A stretch of DNA of 64,000 nucleotides from Ctenosaura bakeri (Eukaryota > Chordata > Lepidosauria > Squamata > Iguanidae): assembly GCA_948474755.1 (NCBI GenBank), contig CAOLHI010001302.1, positions 186,001 through 250,000 of the forward strand. Direction: 5' to 3'. Position numbers and translations under genes: made by a program. Positions 20,711 to 32,292 of this stretch are shown here, one piece after another (the stretch's first letter is position 1; each line of letters opens with the position of its first letter). The notes beneath the pieces were generated by a model that was given only the letters and a program-made list of their open reading frames with translations, searched no databases and had not been told where the DNA came from.

Positions 20711-22675
20711 CCTATTTATCTTTCCAATATGTTGCTGTACTGTACCTATGTCTACACCTGTCTTGCTGCATATACAAAATGCGAGTAAGGATTATGTGTT
20801 CTAGTTCCTCCCTCTTTCTGATATTGTAATTTTGCATGTACAGGCAGTTGTTTGCATAGAACAGCATTCAGTCATGTGACTTCCCTGCATATAATTTGAG
20901 GTGGTAGAATTCAGACACAGGTTTACTATGCCATCTGCTAAATAGGAGAATAGGGCAACATTATGAACTATCCAGCATCATAGGAATTTTTCCAGTCTTA
21001 CAAAAGTGGATTAAGTAATAGCAAAATTCAATTCAAATGTGCTGCAACTTAAATTGTGGTCCAAGTATAATACATGGAAATAAGTTATATATAGGGCAAT
21101 CACAAATATTCTGAATTTCCAATTATGGGATCAAAATTATGAATTTTTCAAGGCACATATGTTGAAAACAAAAAGAAACAACCCCCCTACCCCCAATTAT
21201 ATTATATCTGTGCTCATTTTTAGTCTATATTGTTCAACATAATTGATTTGTCTAGTTGCTTCTCATTCCTGAATCAATCAGGTCGGGGATTATTTCTAAC
21301 TAGAGATCAAGTAATGAACATTCACATGATTCTCCTATATTCTGAAAGAATTCATCAGTGGTCTGAGATGTCGTACTCACCACTAATGCAAATATAAGGC
21401 CATGACCTCAATCTCTTCCATGGTGAAAGACTTCTGTGTCATTTGTATATTTGAAAAGAATTTAGCTTTTCACCATAACAATAGATGTACATGGAGTGAA
21501 GAGAACCTGATTCAGCCAGCACCTCTCATAGAAGAGCTTGCATGTACAGCATGGAGAGTCCTTTCCCACAATTTCTAGCATACAGGTGGCAGAAGAAGAA
21601 AAAATCTTGTAGTAAACAGGATGGTAATATCTTTTTGTAACACAATAGCATTATCAACCTGATTCAGATGTGTACAATCACTGAAGGCAACTGAGGGCAA
21701 GAATTACAATGTATACAAATGAGCAAATGTTTTCATGAATGCTGCTACTTATCACCATTTCCCCCCAGTGCTAATAGATGCACGTATAATTCTGAGTAAT
21801 GTCAGCATATGCTCATTTCTTTTGAAATCAATGAGACTGTTCCAGAACATAACCACAAACCATGATTCATATCACAGTGCTATTTATCAAAGATATATTA
21901 ATAAGGGATCTCACAGTTTTGTAGGTTTTGGTTGTCAGTGCCACTAGAATATTTGGCAATTCCAGACTACCCCCACAAAGAAGGCTATGGGAATATCTTT
22001 TAATTTGTACTAGTTATGATCTTAGATCAAATAGACTTTTTTATCAAAGAAGAACATAGATTCTAATACTTGGCAGACTTATCTATAGGTTGGGTTTGTC
22101 TTCACAGTAAAATTAGATTTCCATAGTATGGTTATTACCATTTATATAAAGCACCTCTTAATACATCTGATGTCTAGGTAAGAACTAGTTTTAGAGTAGC
22201 ACTTACGGGCCTTTAGAAATACATGAAAATACATCTTCAGTGGATTATTCATTGTGAGGTTTGCTGTATAATAAGCACAAAGGATCTACATAAAAAAAGA
22301 AAGTAGTAATAAGAGAAGGAAGGAAAGGCTGCTAGAAGAATAAGAAACAGAGCTGAGTGAAGCACAAAGAGTAAGAGAAAGTTCAACTCCCCGCCTTCTC
22401 ACCGTTGTCCCCCAGTGGGAAAGGTCAATTGATTCAAAAGAATGTTGAAATACATCTCATGCTCTGCTGGTAACTAAAATGGAAAGTGCCATGTATTTGA
22501 AGTTTGGAAATACTGGGACAGTGTCTGTGTATACTTAGCTAAAAGTGGATACTGACAGAAGAAATGTCATTGGGAATAATCTACCTTTTCTGGTAAACCC
22601 ATCTGAACAGTCTGCTCCTATATATTGTCCCGGCATCCAACAAAATCATTAGTTTTGATTATCTGTTCTTGACCC
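20711..22675. other. Intergenic sequence, nothing supported
   Basis: AT-rich unassigned DNA. No exon, RNA or clear repeat. Confidence 0.4.
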
Positions 22676-22678
22676 AGA

Positions 22679-22826
22679 CAGAAAAGAAGAAGAGGAAGAG
22701 GAAGAGGAAGAAGAAGAAGAAGAAGAAGAAGAAGAAGAAGAAGAAGGAAAAGGAAGGAAGGAAGGAAGGAAGGAAGGAAGGAAGGAAGGAAGGAAGGAAG
22801 GAAGGAAGGAAGGAAGGAAGGAAGGA
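22679..22826. repeat. Purine-only (GAA)n-(GGAA)n microsatellite
   Basis: About 145 bases with only A and G on the plus strand: mixed GAAGAG, then about 16 GAA units, then about 18 GGAA units. The serine/proline-rich minus-strand open frame is repeat-encoded. Confidence 0.95.
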
Positions 22827-23096
22827 TGGATCATGGAAAGACTAAAAAAAATATAAAATGTTTTGGATAGAATCTGTTGTCTGACTTGATGTCTGAATTA
22901 TAGAATAACACAACTTTACTTTCAAAATGTTAAGTTTCTTACCCTTGTGGTTGGAAATTAAAGTATTTGAAAACAGACGGACTGCATCTATATTCAGGAA
23001 CTGCCAGTTTTGATAGCATCTATCAAATATACTGTATTTGTGTATATGTTATATTTGTATATTTGAGAGTATAGTTTCAAATTTGATAGTAACCCC

Positions 23097-23172
23097 TCTC
23101 CTCCTCCTCCTCCTCCTCTCTTCTTCTTCTTCTTCTTCTTCTTTTTCTTCTTCTTCTTCTTCTTCTTCTTCT
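23097..23172. repeat. Pyrimidine-only (CTC)n-(TTC)n microsatellite
   Basis: A run of CTC units followed by TTC units. Its sequence is complementary to the GAA run 270 bases to the left. Confidence 0.95.
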
Positions 23173-23399
23173 AACTTTATTTAATATTTGTATGCTTTTG
23201 TATGCATATGACATTGTATGTTACATTTGTATGCTGTGCATTATCCTTTGTTTTAACATGATTTTAATTGTATTCAAAGTCTTATTGTTTGGGTTCTAGC
23301 TAATTCATTTTGTGAGACACCTTTGGTCCCCCTCCAGGAGAAAGGTGGCATACAATTGAAAGGAAGGAAGGAGAAAGAAAGAGCAAGTCATTTCTCAAA

Positions 23400-23790
23400 G
23401 AATTTTTGGCTTCTTTATCTTAAAGAGGATGGTGTTATTTTGGATTTTGTTCTGGGCCCACCATTATTCAACATTATTACAAATCACATTGATGAAGAAG
23501 CAGAGACAATACTCATCAAATCTGGAGATATACCAAACTAGAAGGGGTAATTAATATTTTCATAAATTAGATACAAATTAAACATCCAAGTAAAAAATGG
23601 GAATACCATTCTGATCATAATGCTGTTCCTCATTGCAAAGATTACCATGGAAGGTGGGACACTCTCCTGCATTGGTTATTTTTAAGCAGAAGCTGAAAGG
23701 ACAACTGTTGGCTATTTTAGTTTTCAGTTGGACAAGATAATCCTTGTGCTCTTTCTCAACTCTACAGTCCTTTATAAAATGAGAAGAAAA
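23400..23790 (+). pseudogene. CR1-group LINE 3' fragment
   Basis: The plus strand encodes VLGPPLFNIITNHIDEEAE, close to the CR1-type LGPxLFNIFINDLD block. Decayed equivalents of the FADDTKL motif follow (TCTGGAGATATACCAAACTAG in DNA). Further on come CCATGGAAGGTGGGACACTC and TCAACTCTACAGTCCTTTA, resembling the CR1 3' end, which typically finishes in CAACTCTATGATTCTATG. A large internal part is deleted. Confidence 0.6.
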
Positions 23791-23804
23791 TTGCACTAAT
23801 GCTA

Positions 23805-23985
23805 TTGTTGTTGTGCACCTTTAAATAGTTTTCAAGTTATGGCAACTCTAATGCAAACCTTTCATGAAGTTTTCTGAGGCTGAGAGTCTGTGCTGTACCC
23901 AAGGTTACCCAGTAGGTTTCCATGGCCAAGCAGGGAACTGAAGCCTGGTTCCCAGGGTTATAGTCCAATGGTCAAATCACTGTAT
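23805..23985 (-). mobile_element. CORE/MIR-type tRNA SINE
   Basis: The plus strand runs from tail complement (TTGTTGTTGTGCACCTTTAA) through CAAGTTATGGCAACTC, GAGGCTGAGAGTCTGTG and CCAAGGTTACCCAGTAGG. It ends at the tRNA head GAAGCCTGGTTCCCAGGG with CAAATCACTGTATCCCAG. Confidence 0.8.
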
Positions 23986-24793
23986 CCCAGGAAATCAGAA
24001 AATAATAATATTATGGGAAAGGAGTTGGGGCAAGAGAAGTACCCCAGAAAGGCCAGATAAAGCCCTAAATCCTGAAGTTCTGCATCATGAACCATCTTAG
24101 TAAAGTCTACATGAGTGACAATGAAATTCCAGAGTCACGGGGAGATGTATTTTCTGGGCCTGGAGAGATTGGTCATAAAGTTCTCTGTATATGAAATATA
24201 TGTCTACTACTGAACAGCTAAGCAACATTCTACAACATGTAAGACTGCCTTACACTGTATTTGATCTCCTATAAAATCTAGGTATGTATTGGATATACCA
24301 AATATCCAAAATGTTGCATAAAAATATTAGCTGGAATATCTTACATGAGCATTCTGTTAGAGCTCAGCCTTTCCTATACATCAGGCATTTTTTGCTTCAG
24401 AATTAGAGCATCTTCCTATGGTTGTCAAAACAATTCCAACTGAGCTTTCTTCCTAAATAAGAAAAGGAACATGTATACAACTTCACAATATTAGATGGGG
24501 GAGGAGTGTTTAACCTCTCAAGTAGGAATACCTCAATGGCCATAGGTTCTAGAGGCAGCATGCTATAATATCCCCCGACAGTGTTATACTAATTAGCTAA
24601 AAACTCTATAGAGACTTGAGCTCTTATTAACCCTCCCCCAAAGGTTAACATTCAATTGGCCATACATTTTTCTTTAGAATTCTGATTTGATTATATTCTA
24701 AATTTTCTCATGGTCACCTTACTACAAGCAAGCTTCTACAACAATGGATTTTTTTAAAATCAAGTGGCTGATGATGCACCATCTAATCCAATC
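23986..24793. other. Intergenic sequence, nothing supported
   Basis: No recognisable element or exon. Confidence 0.4.
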
Positions 24794-24795
24794 TA

Positions 24796-25377
24796 CAGTA
24801 GAACTCCCATAGCCATGGATTCATTATCCACGAATTCAATTATCTGTGGTTGGCTCCCCTCTGCTGCCACAATTTTGACAGCAGCAGGTGGGAGAGGAGG
24901 GAGGAGTCTGGGATCACGCTCCTCACTGCCTTCTTCACCTCACCCCATCCCAATCATGGTGGCAGTGGGTGGGAGAGGAATGAGGAGTGCAGGATCGTGC
25001 TCCTCATCACCTCCTGCACCTCACCCCAGGCCTGATCATGGTGGTGGGTGGGAAAGGAGGGAGGACCATAGGAGCAGGGCCCAATCACAGTGGTGGTGGG
25101 TGGGAAAGGAGCAAGAGATCATACTCCCTGCTGCCTCCTGCTCTCCACCTGGGGCCTGATCATGGTGGGAAGGAAAGGAGTGAGGAGCACGATTCAGCAC
25201 TCCCCAGTCTTTTTCCATTGCAGCAGCAGGAAAATAGCAGGGATCACAGGATTGCACTTCTCGCCACCACCTGCCACCGGTCCAGGGCAGGTAGGGGACA
25301 GAGGGTTCACTAGTATGCACAGATTTCAGTATCTGCCTGGGGGCCCTGGAACCCCCACAGACACAGGGGTCCTATTG
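24796..25377. mobile_element. Mariner/Tigger-type non-autonomous element with minisatellite interior
   Basis: The ends CAGTAGAACTCCC and, on the minus strand, CAATAGGACCCC are each flanked by TA (24,794-24,795; 25,378-25,379), the canonical Tc1/mariner target. The subterminal sequence (CCATGGATTCATTATCC at left; CAGATTTCAGTATCTGCC at right) resembles Tigger-like termini. The middle is a degenerate tandem array. Several overlapping open frames arise from the array and are not genes. Confidence 0.65.
24881..25200. repeat. Degenerate 75-81-base minisatellite
   Basis: Four to five units, each opening with GGTGGGTGGGARAGGA and closing with CCTGATCATGGT (or CCAATCATGGT). Unit starts are near 24,881, 24,961, 25,042 (short unit), 25,093 and 25,168. 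Confidence 0.7.
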
Positions 25378-26029
25378 TATTACCCAAGGAAGTTTCTTAG
25401 GGAACTGTTAGAACTTTATTTGCATTTTAAAATCTGTATTGTATTGATGTGGAAAAAGAGAGTTGTTTGAAAAAAATAACATTTAGAATGATGTGTGATT
25501 CTTTTCTCTTGAAGACCATCATGCAAAGAACAGGAAGTATGATACTGGCATAATAAATGTTGGACTACATAGATGAAAAAAATATACAAAAGAATTAATG
25601 ATGTTTGGTTGCTTTTCTTTCCATTTCTCTTTTTTAAAGGAATATTTTCCCCCAAACCTTTGTAATTAATTTTCTATAAAATAAGATTGTTGTTAGTTGC
25701 TTATTTCACAATATTTAGGGAGGTGAAATATGTGGAACTGTATGGGGACACTATGCGACACTAACATCATTAATTGTGCATGTTAGATGTTTTCACGCCT
25801 CATTTATCTTAAAATAATATGAAACAGGAAACTTATGCAGGTACTCCTTGGTTATTCAATATGTCAGAGGAAAGAGTGAGAATGGGCATAATACTCCATG
25901 GGATAAAAATTAGGTGGGGAGTAGCAATAAAAATAAAAAATGAAAAAAAAATGAAAATTTAGTTGACATACTTTTTTCAAGTTTCAAGAAACTCTCAGGA
26001 ATCCTGAATTGATAAGAATTTTCACAGCT

Positions 26030-26240
26030 TGGGAGTTCTTCTGCACAAAATTTACACACTGTTCTGCACATAAATATTTTTTAAGCTAAAAAAAAATAGC
26101 CTTTTGTACAGAAAATCCAGTAATAGGGAGTTTCTTTTATGCAAAATTTGGATGTGGTTATTCTGTACAGAAAACAGCATTTTCTGTGCAGGAAACAGAT
26201 CTCTGAAAATCAAACTATCTAATTTCCACTTGACTTTCCT
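26030..26240. mobile_element. AT-rich hAT-like repeat fragment (family H)
   Basis: Contains GCACAAAATTTACACAC and TTCTGTACAGAAAACAGC, then TTTTCTGTGCAGGAAACAG, the signature blocks of family H shared with 14,430-14,760 and 52,403-52,620. Confidence 0.45.
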
Positions 26241-26695
26241 TTGCACTTTGCACGAATGTAGAAATCTAAATAAGTGTCATAGTCATGTGAACGCAGCCAT
26301 GTGAATATGTGAATATAGAACTTAAAGATAAAAGTGTAGTTCCTTTATCAAAATCTAACATTTACAGAAGTTAGCTAGAAATTTCCATTTTCCCAAACCA
26401 AAGGAAATTTGCCACTTTTGTAAGTCATGAGAATACTATTTAAATCTAAATAGTAAAGAAAGCAATGTGGTGATATAAATCGGTTAGATTTTCCAGCAAT
26501 TTAAGCAATATTTCATGTATGCAGCAGTAGAAATCTGCATTTGTTTCTTGTGTAATTCTCGTTGTCCTTACCTGCAAAATAATGGCAGTGCATGTTTTGT
26601 TTTTTTCATATGGGTTCATTGTGGTATATTAGTATGTCAGAAAGACAAAAAAGACAAGACAGTATCTTAAGACTGCACAAGTGAAGAAAACAGTA

Positions 26696-27291
26696 CAGTC
26701 AGCCCCCATTTTTGTGAGAGTTATGGAGCTGGGCCAGATACCCATCTAGGTTCAGGAAAAGACAATATGGATCACAGACACACACAAATAACTGTACTGG
26801 TGAGGTGGCAGGGCCTGGCTGTGTGTTCCATCACTCACTCACATGGGTGGGGGGGAGTGGAAGGGATGGGGGCAATAGGAGGAGAGAGAAAGGGTACACT
26901 CCTCCCATCCCCTTCTCCCTTCATCCACATGAGTGAGTGAATGAGCAAGGAAAGACACAAGGCCCAGCCACCCCACCCATGCAAGTGAGAGAGAGAGCAA
27001 ATGCACATCTGTGACCTCCCTCTTCCTTATCATCACTTTGCTTCTCCTACTCATTTAGGTGAGTAAGTTAGTGAACACATGTGTGCACCCTCCTCCCATC
27101 CTATCTCCTTCACCCTTACACCCCCATGAGTGAGCAAGTGAGTAAATCTGTCTGCCCTTCCTCCTCCTATGCTCTTCCTTCCTTCAGCTCAAGAAAAAAG
27201 GAAATGTGCATGTTCTCATCCCATCCCATCCCCTTCCTCCAGTAATCTGAGAATAATCAAATTCATAAATGCAAACGTGGAAGGCCGACTG
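26696..27291. mobile_element. Mariner/Tigger-type non-autonomous element with minisatellite interior
   Basis: The ends CAGTCAGCCCCC and, on the minus strand, CAGTCGGCCTTCC are flanked by TA at 26,694-26,695 and 27,292-27,293. The interior repeats GAGTGAGTGAATGAGCAA-like words near 26,931, 26,983, 27,061 and 27,128, separated by CCTCCTCCCATCC-type pyrimidine blocks. Length (596 bases) and plan match the element at 24,796-25,377, but the internal unit differs. Confidence 0.65.
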
Positions 27292-27479
27292 TAGATTATT
27301 ACTTTGAGCGTGGTCTAGAACAGGAGCAAGCAAAATGTGACCCTCCAGATATTGATGAACCGGTTTAGCACTATGGACATGTAACCATTTTAACTTAGCT
27401 TTGTAGCTCAAATGTCACATATTTCCCAATAATCTTATATGCTCCAATTGGATGTATGTGTGCATATGTATGTGCTTTT

Positions 27480-27790
27480 ACTATCATGACTCTCCTAATT
27501 ATGGAACCAAAGGTAGCTTAAAATGTGAGTTAACACAAAATATAGCTAAAATAACGCATAAAAATATTTTTAAAAAACAGTTAAAACATTAATTTAAAAC
27601 AGTTTAAATTTAATTTAATTTAAATTAAAAGGTTAATTTAAAAAGGCAGCAAGTCACATTAAAAAAATCTTTCTGTTCCAACCAAAAAAACCCTGAAGAT
27701 ATGTTTAAACAAAAGGGTCTATGCCTGCTGTCAAAAAAAAAGGGGGGGCAACAAAGCTCCCTTGGGAAAGAGTTCCATAGCTCTCTGTAA
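27480..27790 (-). mobile_element. L2-group LINE 3' end
   Basis: The plus strand reads AAGGTAGCTTAAAATG, a long AT-rich stretch with TTAAAACA repeats, then AACAAAAGGGTCTATGCC and TCCCTTGGGAAAGAGTTCC. In reverse this matches the end of the L2-group ORF (GGAACTC...GGGAAG, RPL-type ending), its 3' UTR and tail. Confidence 0.5.
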
Positions 27791-27799
27791 TATGTCTGT

Positions 27800-29255
27800 A
27801 ACTTTTAGATGTTGAAGTAGATATAATTTATGTTTTGAACAACTGTGGAATCAAAGGTACAAGGAACACAGAGGAAGACATAAAAGCTTTTGGTAACATG
27901 AGAAGGAAAAGCTAAAGAAAAAGTATAGGTTAAACAATGACATCTGAATGAACTCTCACCCTATGGACAGAGTGACCAGAAACAAAGAACAAGAGTAGTT
28001 TTTTTCTTCTTCTGTGAATTGTTGTGGGTTTGAAGTTAACTTCAACTTGTAATGAAGGACCAGGAAAAGATATCTGACTGATATCCTCATAGTTCCTTAA
28101 GTTCATTTAATAAAATAGTTCTTCAACACATTTTTGTGTTGGCTTTCCATTTGTCATAAATCATTGGTGCACTACTGTGGCACAGACAATTCCTGCATAA
28201 ACTTGGAGTGGAGTGTATGGACCCGCCAAGGGAAGTGCTACTGAAACTTAAAGCCTTAAAATCTCCCTGGCTAAAGACTTTGTCTAGCACTTACTTAACT
28301 GTGCCTCTGCAAGTCCTTGGTGTCCTTCCTACTTCGCATTCCCCCAAGACTGTGGAATCAGTTAGTTAATTAATTAATTAATTGGACCTTGTGACTTTTT
28401 CCTCATGTAACAGAGAATCAAAGAATGGAGTGGGAGAAAGTCCTCAAGCTGTTGGAGAGAATTAATGAATGAAGGCTCATTTGAAATGACCTTGAGAAAA
28501 TTAATTAATTTCAAATAAAAAACAAAAATAAAAACTGGAATGGAGAATGAGGAAAAAAAGTTTCATAATTATGATATTGTAAAATGAGTTATAAAAAAGA
28601 CATTATACTTGAAAGTAGTTTCAGCATGTTTCTTCTGAGAATATCAGCCCTGCTAAACAGTTAGTGAAAAGGGTTTTCTAATAGCCCGTTGCTGTTGCAG
28701 CTGTTGTTACTGCTACTGCTGCTGTTTTTAATTCTTATTGTCACACATGAGAAGCAGTTGGGGAGCAAATGATTAAACCTGTCATTCTTGCACACTTATG
28801 ATCTGTTCCAGGTTTTTCCCTGGACTAAGGGAAGAACATACAGAACTCTGCAGTACATATTAGATGTACCCAATATTTTGCATTGATTTTGTACAGCATG
28901 AATAGATAAAGGAGAATTTTCAGCATTACTTGCATCTAGGGTGTGTGCATAGAATATGCTTACAACAAAATGTTTGCAATGTCATGTGTAGCCACTACAG
29001 GGATGCCTTGAGGTAGAGATTTAAAGCAACAATCACAGCTTGTGATTAAGGCATGAACTAGCTTATGATTCTAGAAATGGCATAGAATATATTCTCAAAG
29101 AAAAATCAAGGCAAATTTGAGGATCTTTGCTTAGGAAAATCAGATATTGTGACCAAGAGAAAGCAGAATGGAAAGAAAATAAAAATATGTGTTCTGATTT
29201 AATTAGTAAAAACTATTAAGAGTTCACAATGCTTTGGCAGCATTCTGTTAATAAA
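27800..29255. other. Intergenic sequence, nothing supported
   Basis: Unassigned DNA; TTAATTAATTAATT patch at 28,366-28,383 and a GCT/GTT-rich patch near 28,690-28,727. Confidence 0.4.
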
Positions 29256-29478
29256 AATGTAGTCCCTTTCTGCACCATACCTCAATAGCATATTCTTCTG
29301 TTACTGTCCCAGCATTGCCATTCATGCAATGGTAGGGTTAGGAATGCTCTCTTCCTCAAACTTCTGCCTTAAGTGGATGAGTAGTGTTATTGCTACCGGT
29401 GTTCTGCACTACATCTGCACTACAGCATCCTTGACCACTCCCTTTCCTCACCTTCACTCTGCCCCACTGCTCCTGATT

Positions 29479-29513
29479 GATTTTTTCTTTTCTTTTCTTT
29501 TCTTTTCTTTTTT
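29479..29513. repeat. (TTTTC)n microsatellite
   Basis: Five to six TTTTC units within the family A element, expanded from its CT/T-rich block. Confidence 0.9.
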
Positions 29514-29908
29514 GGAATCAGTACTAGTGCAGCCACATTGTAACTTCTTGACACATCAGTACATTATTGCATTTGTGCACTATAACGCTATTTAAAAAAA
29601 AAAACCCTCAAAGGAGAAATTTAAAATAAACATGGAGACATGGTAGATTCCAAACTTACCACACCATGGGAGTCATCGAGGGAAGGACAAGCTGGGCACA
29701 CCCACACCCCACTCACTCCTGGCTCCCCAATGACAAGAAGCATTGTCAAGCACTATTACAGTACTTCACTGAACTGGCTGACAGGATTGAAGCACTAAAG
29801 AAGGCTCTTAACAATTTTTTTCTGGAAAGGGTATAAGGTAGTTTGGCAATGCTTGGGGATAAGATGGCAGCTAGATAGTGATGACTTTATGTGGTAGCAC
29901 AACTCCTA

Positions 29909-30329
29909 GGTCCTTTCCATAATGCACCTTTTCATGGAGCTGGGGTGTGGGGATCACATGAGCAGCCTCTAGAGAGAGGTTCTCGCATCCCAGTTCCTTC
30001 AGCTCCACAGCTGCCACCCACTCATGCTAGAGCCCCACCCCTTCCTTCCACAGTGCAGCCTGGGAGTTTCCCATACTCTGCTGGGGAAGGAAGTGTGAGT
30101 GCCACAGCTCCGGAGCTCCGCACACACGGCAAGTGCGCACGGGGCCCCAGAGTGATGTGCGATCGCACACCATTTTCCACTCAAAGCTGAAAATGAAAAA
30201 GTGCATGAGTGGTGCCTGCTAGACCCTGGAGAGTTGCGTGACTGTGAGTGCATCGTATGGACCACTCCTCACATTCGTGCGATGCTCAAGGGGCCCTTTT
30301 GCATGGCAAATGCCATGCAAAAAGGGTCC
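29909..30329. mobile_element. CpG-rich TIR element, copy 3 (CpG-decayed)
   Basis: The ends GGTCCTTTCCATAATGCACC and, on the minus strand, GGACCCTTTTTGCATGG frame the family landmarks: CCCCTTCCTTCCACAGTGC, GGCAAGTGCGCACGG, the CATTTTC/GAAAATG hairpin and the GCGATGCTCAAGGGG block. Many CpGs of copy 2 appear as TpG or CpA, consistent with methylation decay. Open frames over it on both strands are not genes. Confidence 0.75.
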
Positions 30330-30389
30330 AGGGCTGGAAACAAACCACTATTGTTGCAGGATACCAATATCATGTGGAAATGGCCATAG

Positions 30390-32084
30390 TCATTTTTAAC
30401 ATGTGAACTAGCATCCTTTTTATATTGTGGATCAAGGTGGACAACTCTGAAATACTGGAAGAAAACATAACCCTCCCTAGAAACCTTGGATGACTGTATC
30501 CCCCACTGCTCCCACCCAAATATCAATTTTTTAGCCTTCAAATACCTCCAAAGGGGATATGAGAAACATTTATTTCATGTTTTCTAGTCTCTCCTGGGAC
30601 ATTTTAGGTGCATGAGAGCCCTTTAAAAACAAAATAAGAAGAAGTGATAAGAAGTAACTTCCTCTCCTAGGCCTAAGGTGGTCCATGGGGACAAAAGGGG
30701 TTATGAAAATGCCCTTATGCCACCTAGAGGCTTTGTGAGGCTTTTGGGGATAAAGAAATTACAAAAATGCAAAAAATGAGGGAGCACAAAATGTTCCTGG
30801 GGTACACAAAAATGGCTCTAGGGGACTGCATTTAACTCCCAGATCAAATGTTTGCTCATCCCTCCCACAGATGATCTTAGAACAATAATAACAGTCTGGG
30901 TGTGTTATGTTAGCAAAAGCAACATGGAAAGGAAGCTAAAAGAAGGCAGAGGCATCAGGACAGTCTGTGGACAACATGCTTAGTTTGTGACCCATCAAAC
31001 CACTTTGAAATCCACTAGCCATGCTTAGATCCTGTCAACTGCTTAAAAATCTCCTTTTTTTTATTGCAGGCAGGAAACTCAGGTTTTTTGTGCTTCTAGT
31101 GGAATGTTATTTCTGACTGGTGGGATGTTTTAGCTGTATGGGCCATAGTTTGTTTAGACTTATCCAGTAGTTTAAATCTAAGAACTAAAACAAGATTATT
31201 GAAGCTGCATGCTCAAAACTTGTACAGAAACCCATTCAGTAGCACTATATTGTATTAAATGACACATCTTTCCCTATATATTTCGTGGCAGATGATATCT
31301 TGTTCTTCACTGAATAATGTCACTATACAGGGGCATTTCATATATCCTATGGAATTTTGTAGATTCCACAGACAGTCCAAATGAATTATGGCTGCAAACA
31401 AACATTACCCTTTCTGTGAAAACAAGCTACAAATTTTGGACCAAACAATAGCATGTTGTACTCAGTTTTTCATACTATAAGTCAGGATTCTGTGCTGTGA
31501 GTCACAGATTTGCACTACAGTTTCTAGAAGCCATACTTCAGGAAAAAAACATTTTCTTTGAGATGTTGTTGAAGTCAATGAAAATTTGAAAACACAACAT
31601 GTAAGCATTTTTTTTTAATTTTGTGTTGATCTGCTCTCACATCTCTATGAATCTTTACAGCAGTAGCAGTAGAACTAAATTACAGTCTGAAAGTGGAAGA
31701 AAAAAAATTGGATGACACTTCAAATATATATGTGGTTGAGTAGGTTGCAAGGTAGAGTGCCTTCCTGAGAAGAATGATTTGGCTGCAATTGCCCAACAGC
31801 CATGAACTTATGAGTAGCCTAGGGTAAGCAATTATCTTTTAGCATTCAAACTCCAATATTCAGATAATTGTTTCTAGTTGTGTTGGTCTCAAATCTCACA
31901 GCTTCAGTAACTATGATCCCAAAGCAAGTCTCTCCTGTTGAGGGTCAAGAGACAGGCTTACTAAGTGAAAACTCAATGATGGTAGAATTGAAGGGAAAGA
32001 AAATCATTACAGAGAAATGATCATTGGATCACACATTCCCACCAAAAATGTGTATGCAGTCAAATAACACTATGCATATGTGTT
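30390..32084. other. Intergenic sequence, one possible old repeat
   Basis: The part near 30,540-30,870 (CCACCTAGAGGCTTTGTGAG ... CAAATGTTTGCTCATCCC) has the feel of an old hAT-like repeat, but I could not define its ends. The rest is unassigned. Confidence 0.3.
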
Positions 32085-32087
32085 ATA

Positions 32088-32289
32088 GGCCATTTCCGCG
32101 CTGCACTGCTATAGTGTTGTTATTCCACTTTCAACATCCCGTGGAATCCTGAGGTTTGTAGTTTAGGGAGAGACATTTAGAATTCTCAGCCAGGGAGCTC
32201 TTGGGCCTCAGGAAACTACAAATGCCAGAATTCCACAGGATATTGAAAGTGGAATAACAGTACTATAACAGTGTAGTGAGGAAATGGCC
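32088..32289. mobile_element. Family B MITE copy 4, reference-quality
   Basis: A 202-base near-palindrome: GGCCATTTCCGCGCTGCAC at left, GTGTAGTGAGGAAATGGCC at right, with internal arms TTCCACTTTCAACATCC and GGATATTGAAAGTGGAA. ATA at 32,085-32,087 is repeated at 32,290-32,292. It is the clearest example of the family and of its 3-base duplication. Confidence 0.85.
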
Positions 32290-32292
32290 ATA

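Larger units (their letters stand above)
29262..30385. mobile_element. Family A TIR element copy 2, split by a CpG-rich MITE
   Basis: The left end GTCCCTTTCTGCACC and the right end, GGCCATTTCCACATGAT on the minus strand, match the termini at 678 and 1207. Internal blocks also match that copy in order: CTGCACTACAGCATCC, the CT-rich block near 29,440-29,475, and TAGTGATGACTTTATG near 29,875. Flanks GTA (29,259-29,261) and ATA (30,386-30,388) differ at one base. The insertion at 29,909-30,329 separates the last 56 bases from the rest. Confidence 0.7.

Noticed and set aside
22649..22834. Ser/Pro/Phe-rich repetitive frame on the minus strand
   Set aside because: Entirely encoded by the (GAA)n/(GGAA)n microsatellite.
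24764..25470. Cluster of open frames on both strands suggesting a repetitive protein
   Set aside because: Produced by the minisatellite inside a mariner-type element; the unit length varies and is not a multiple of three.
26821..26960. Satellite or telomere-like array
   Set aside because: Irregular GAGTGAGTGAATG repeats are confined within one TA-flanked element; there is no TTAGGG array anywhere in the window.
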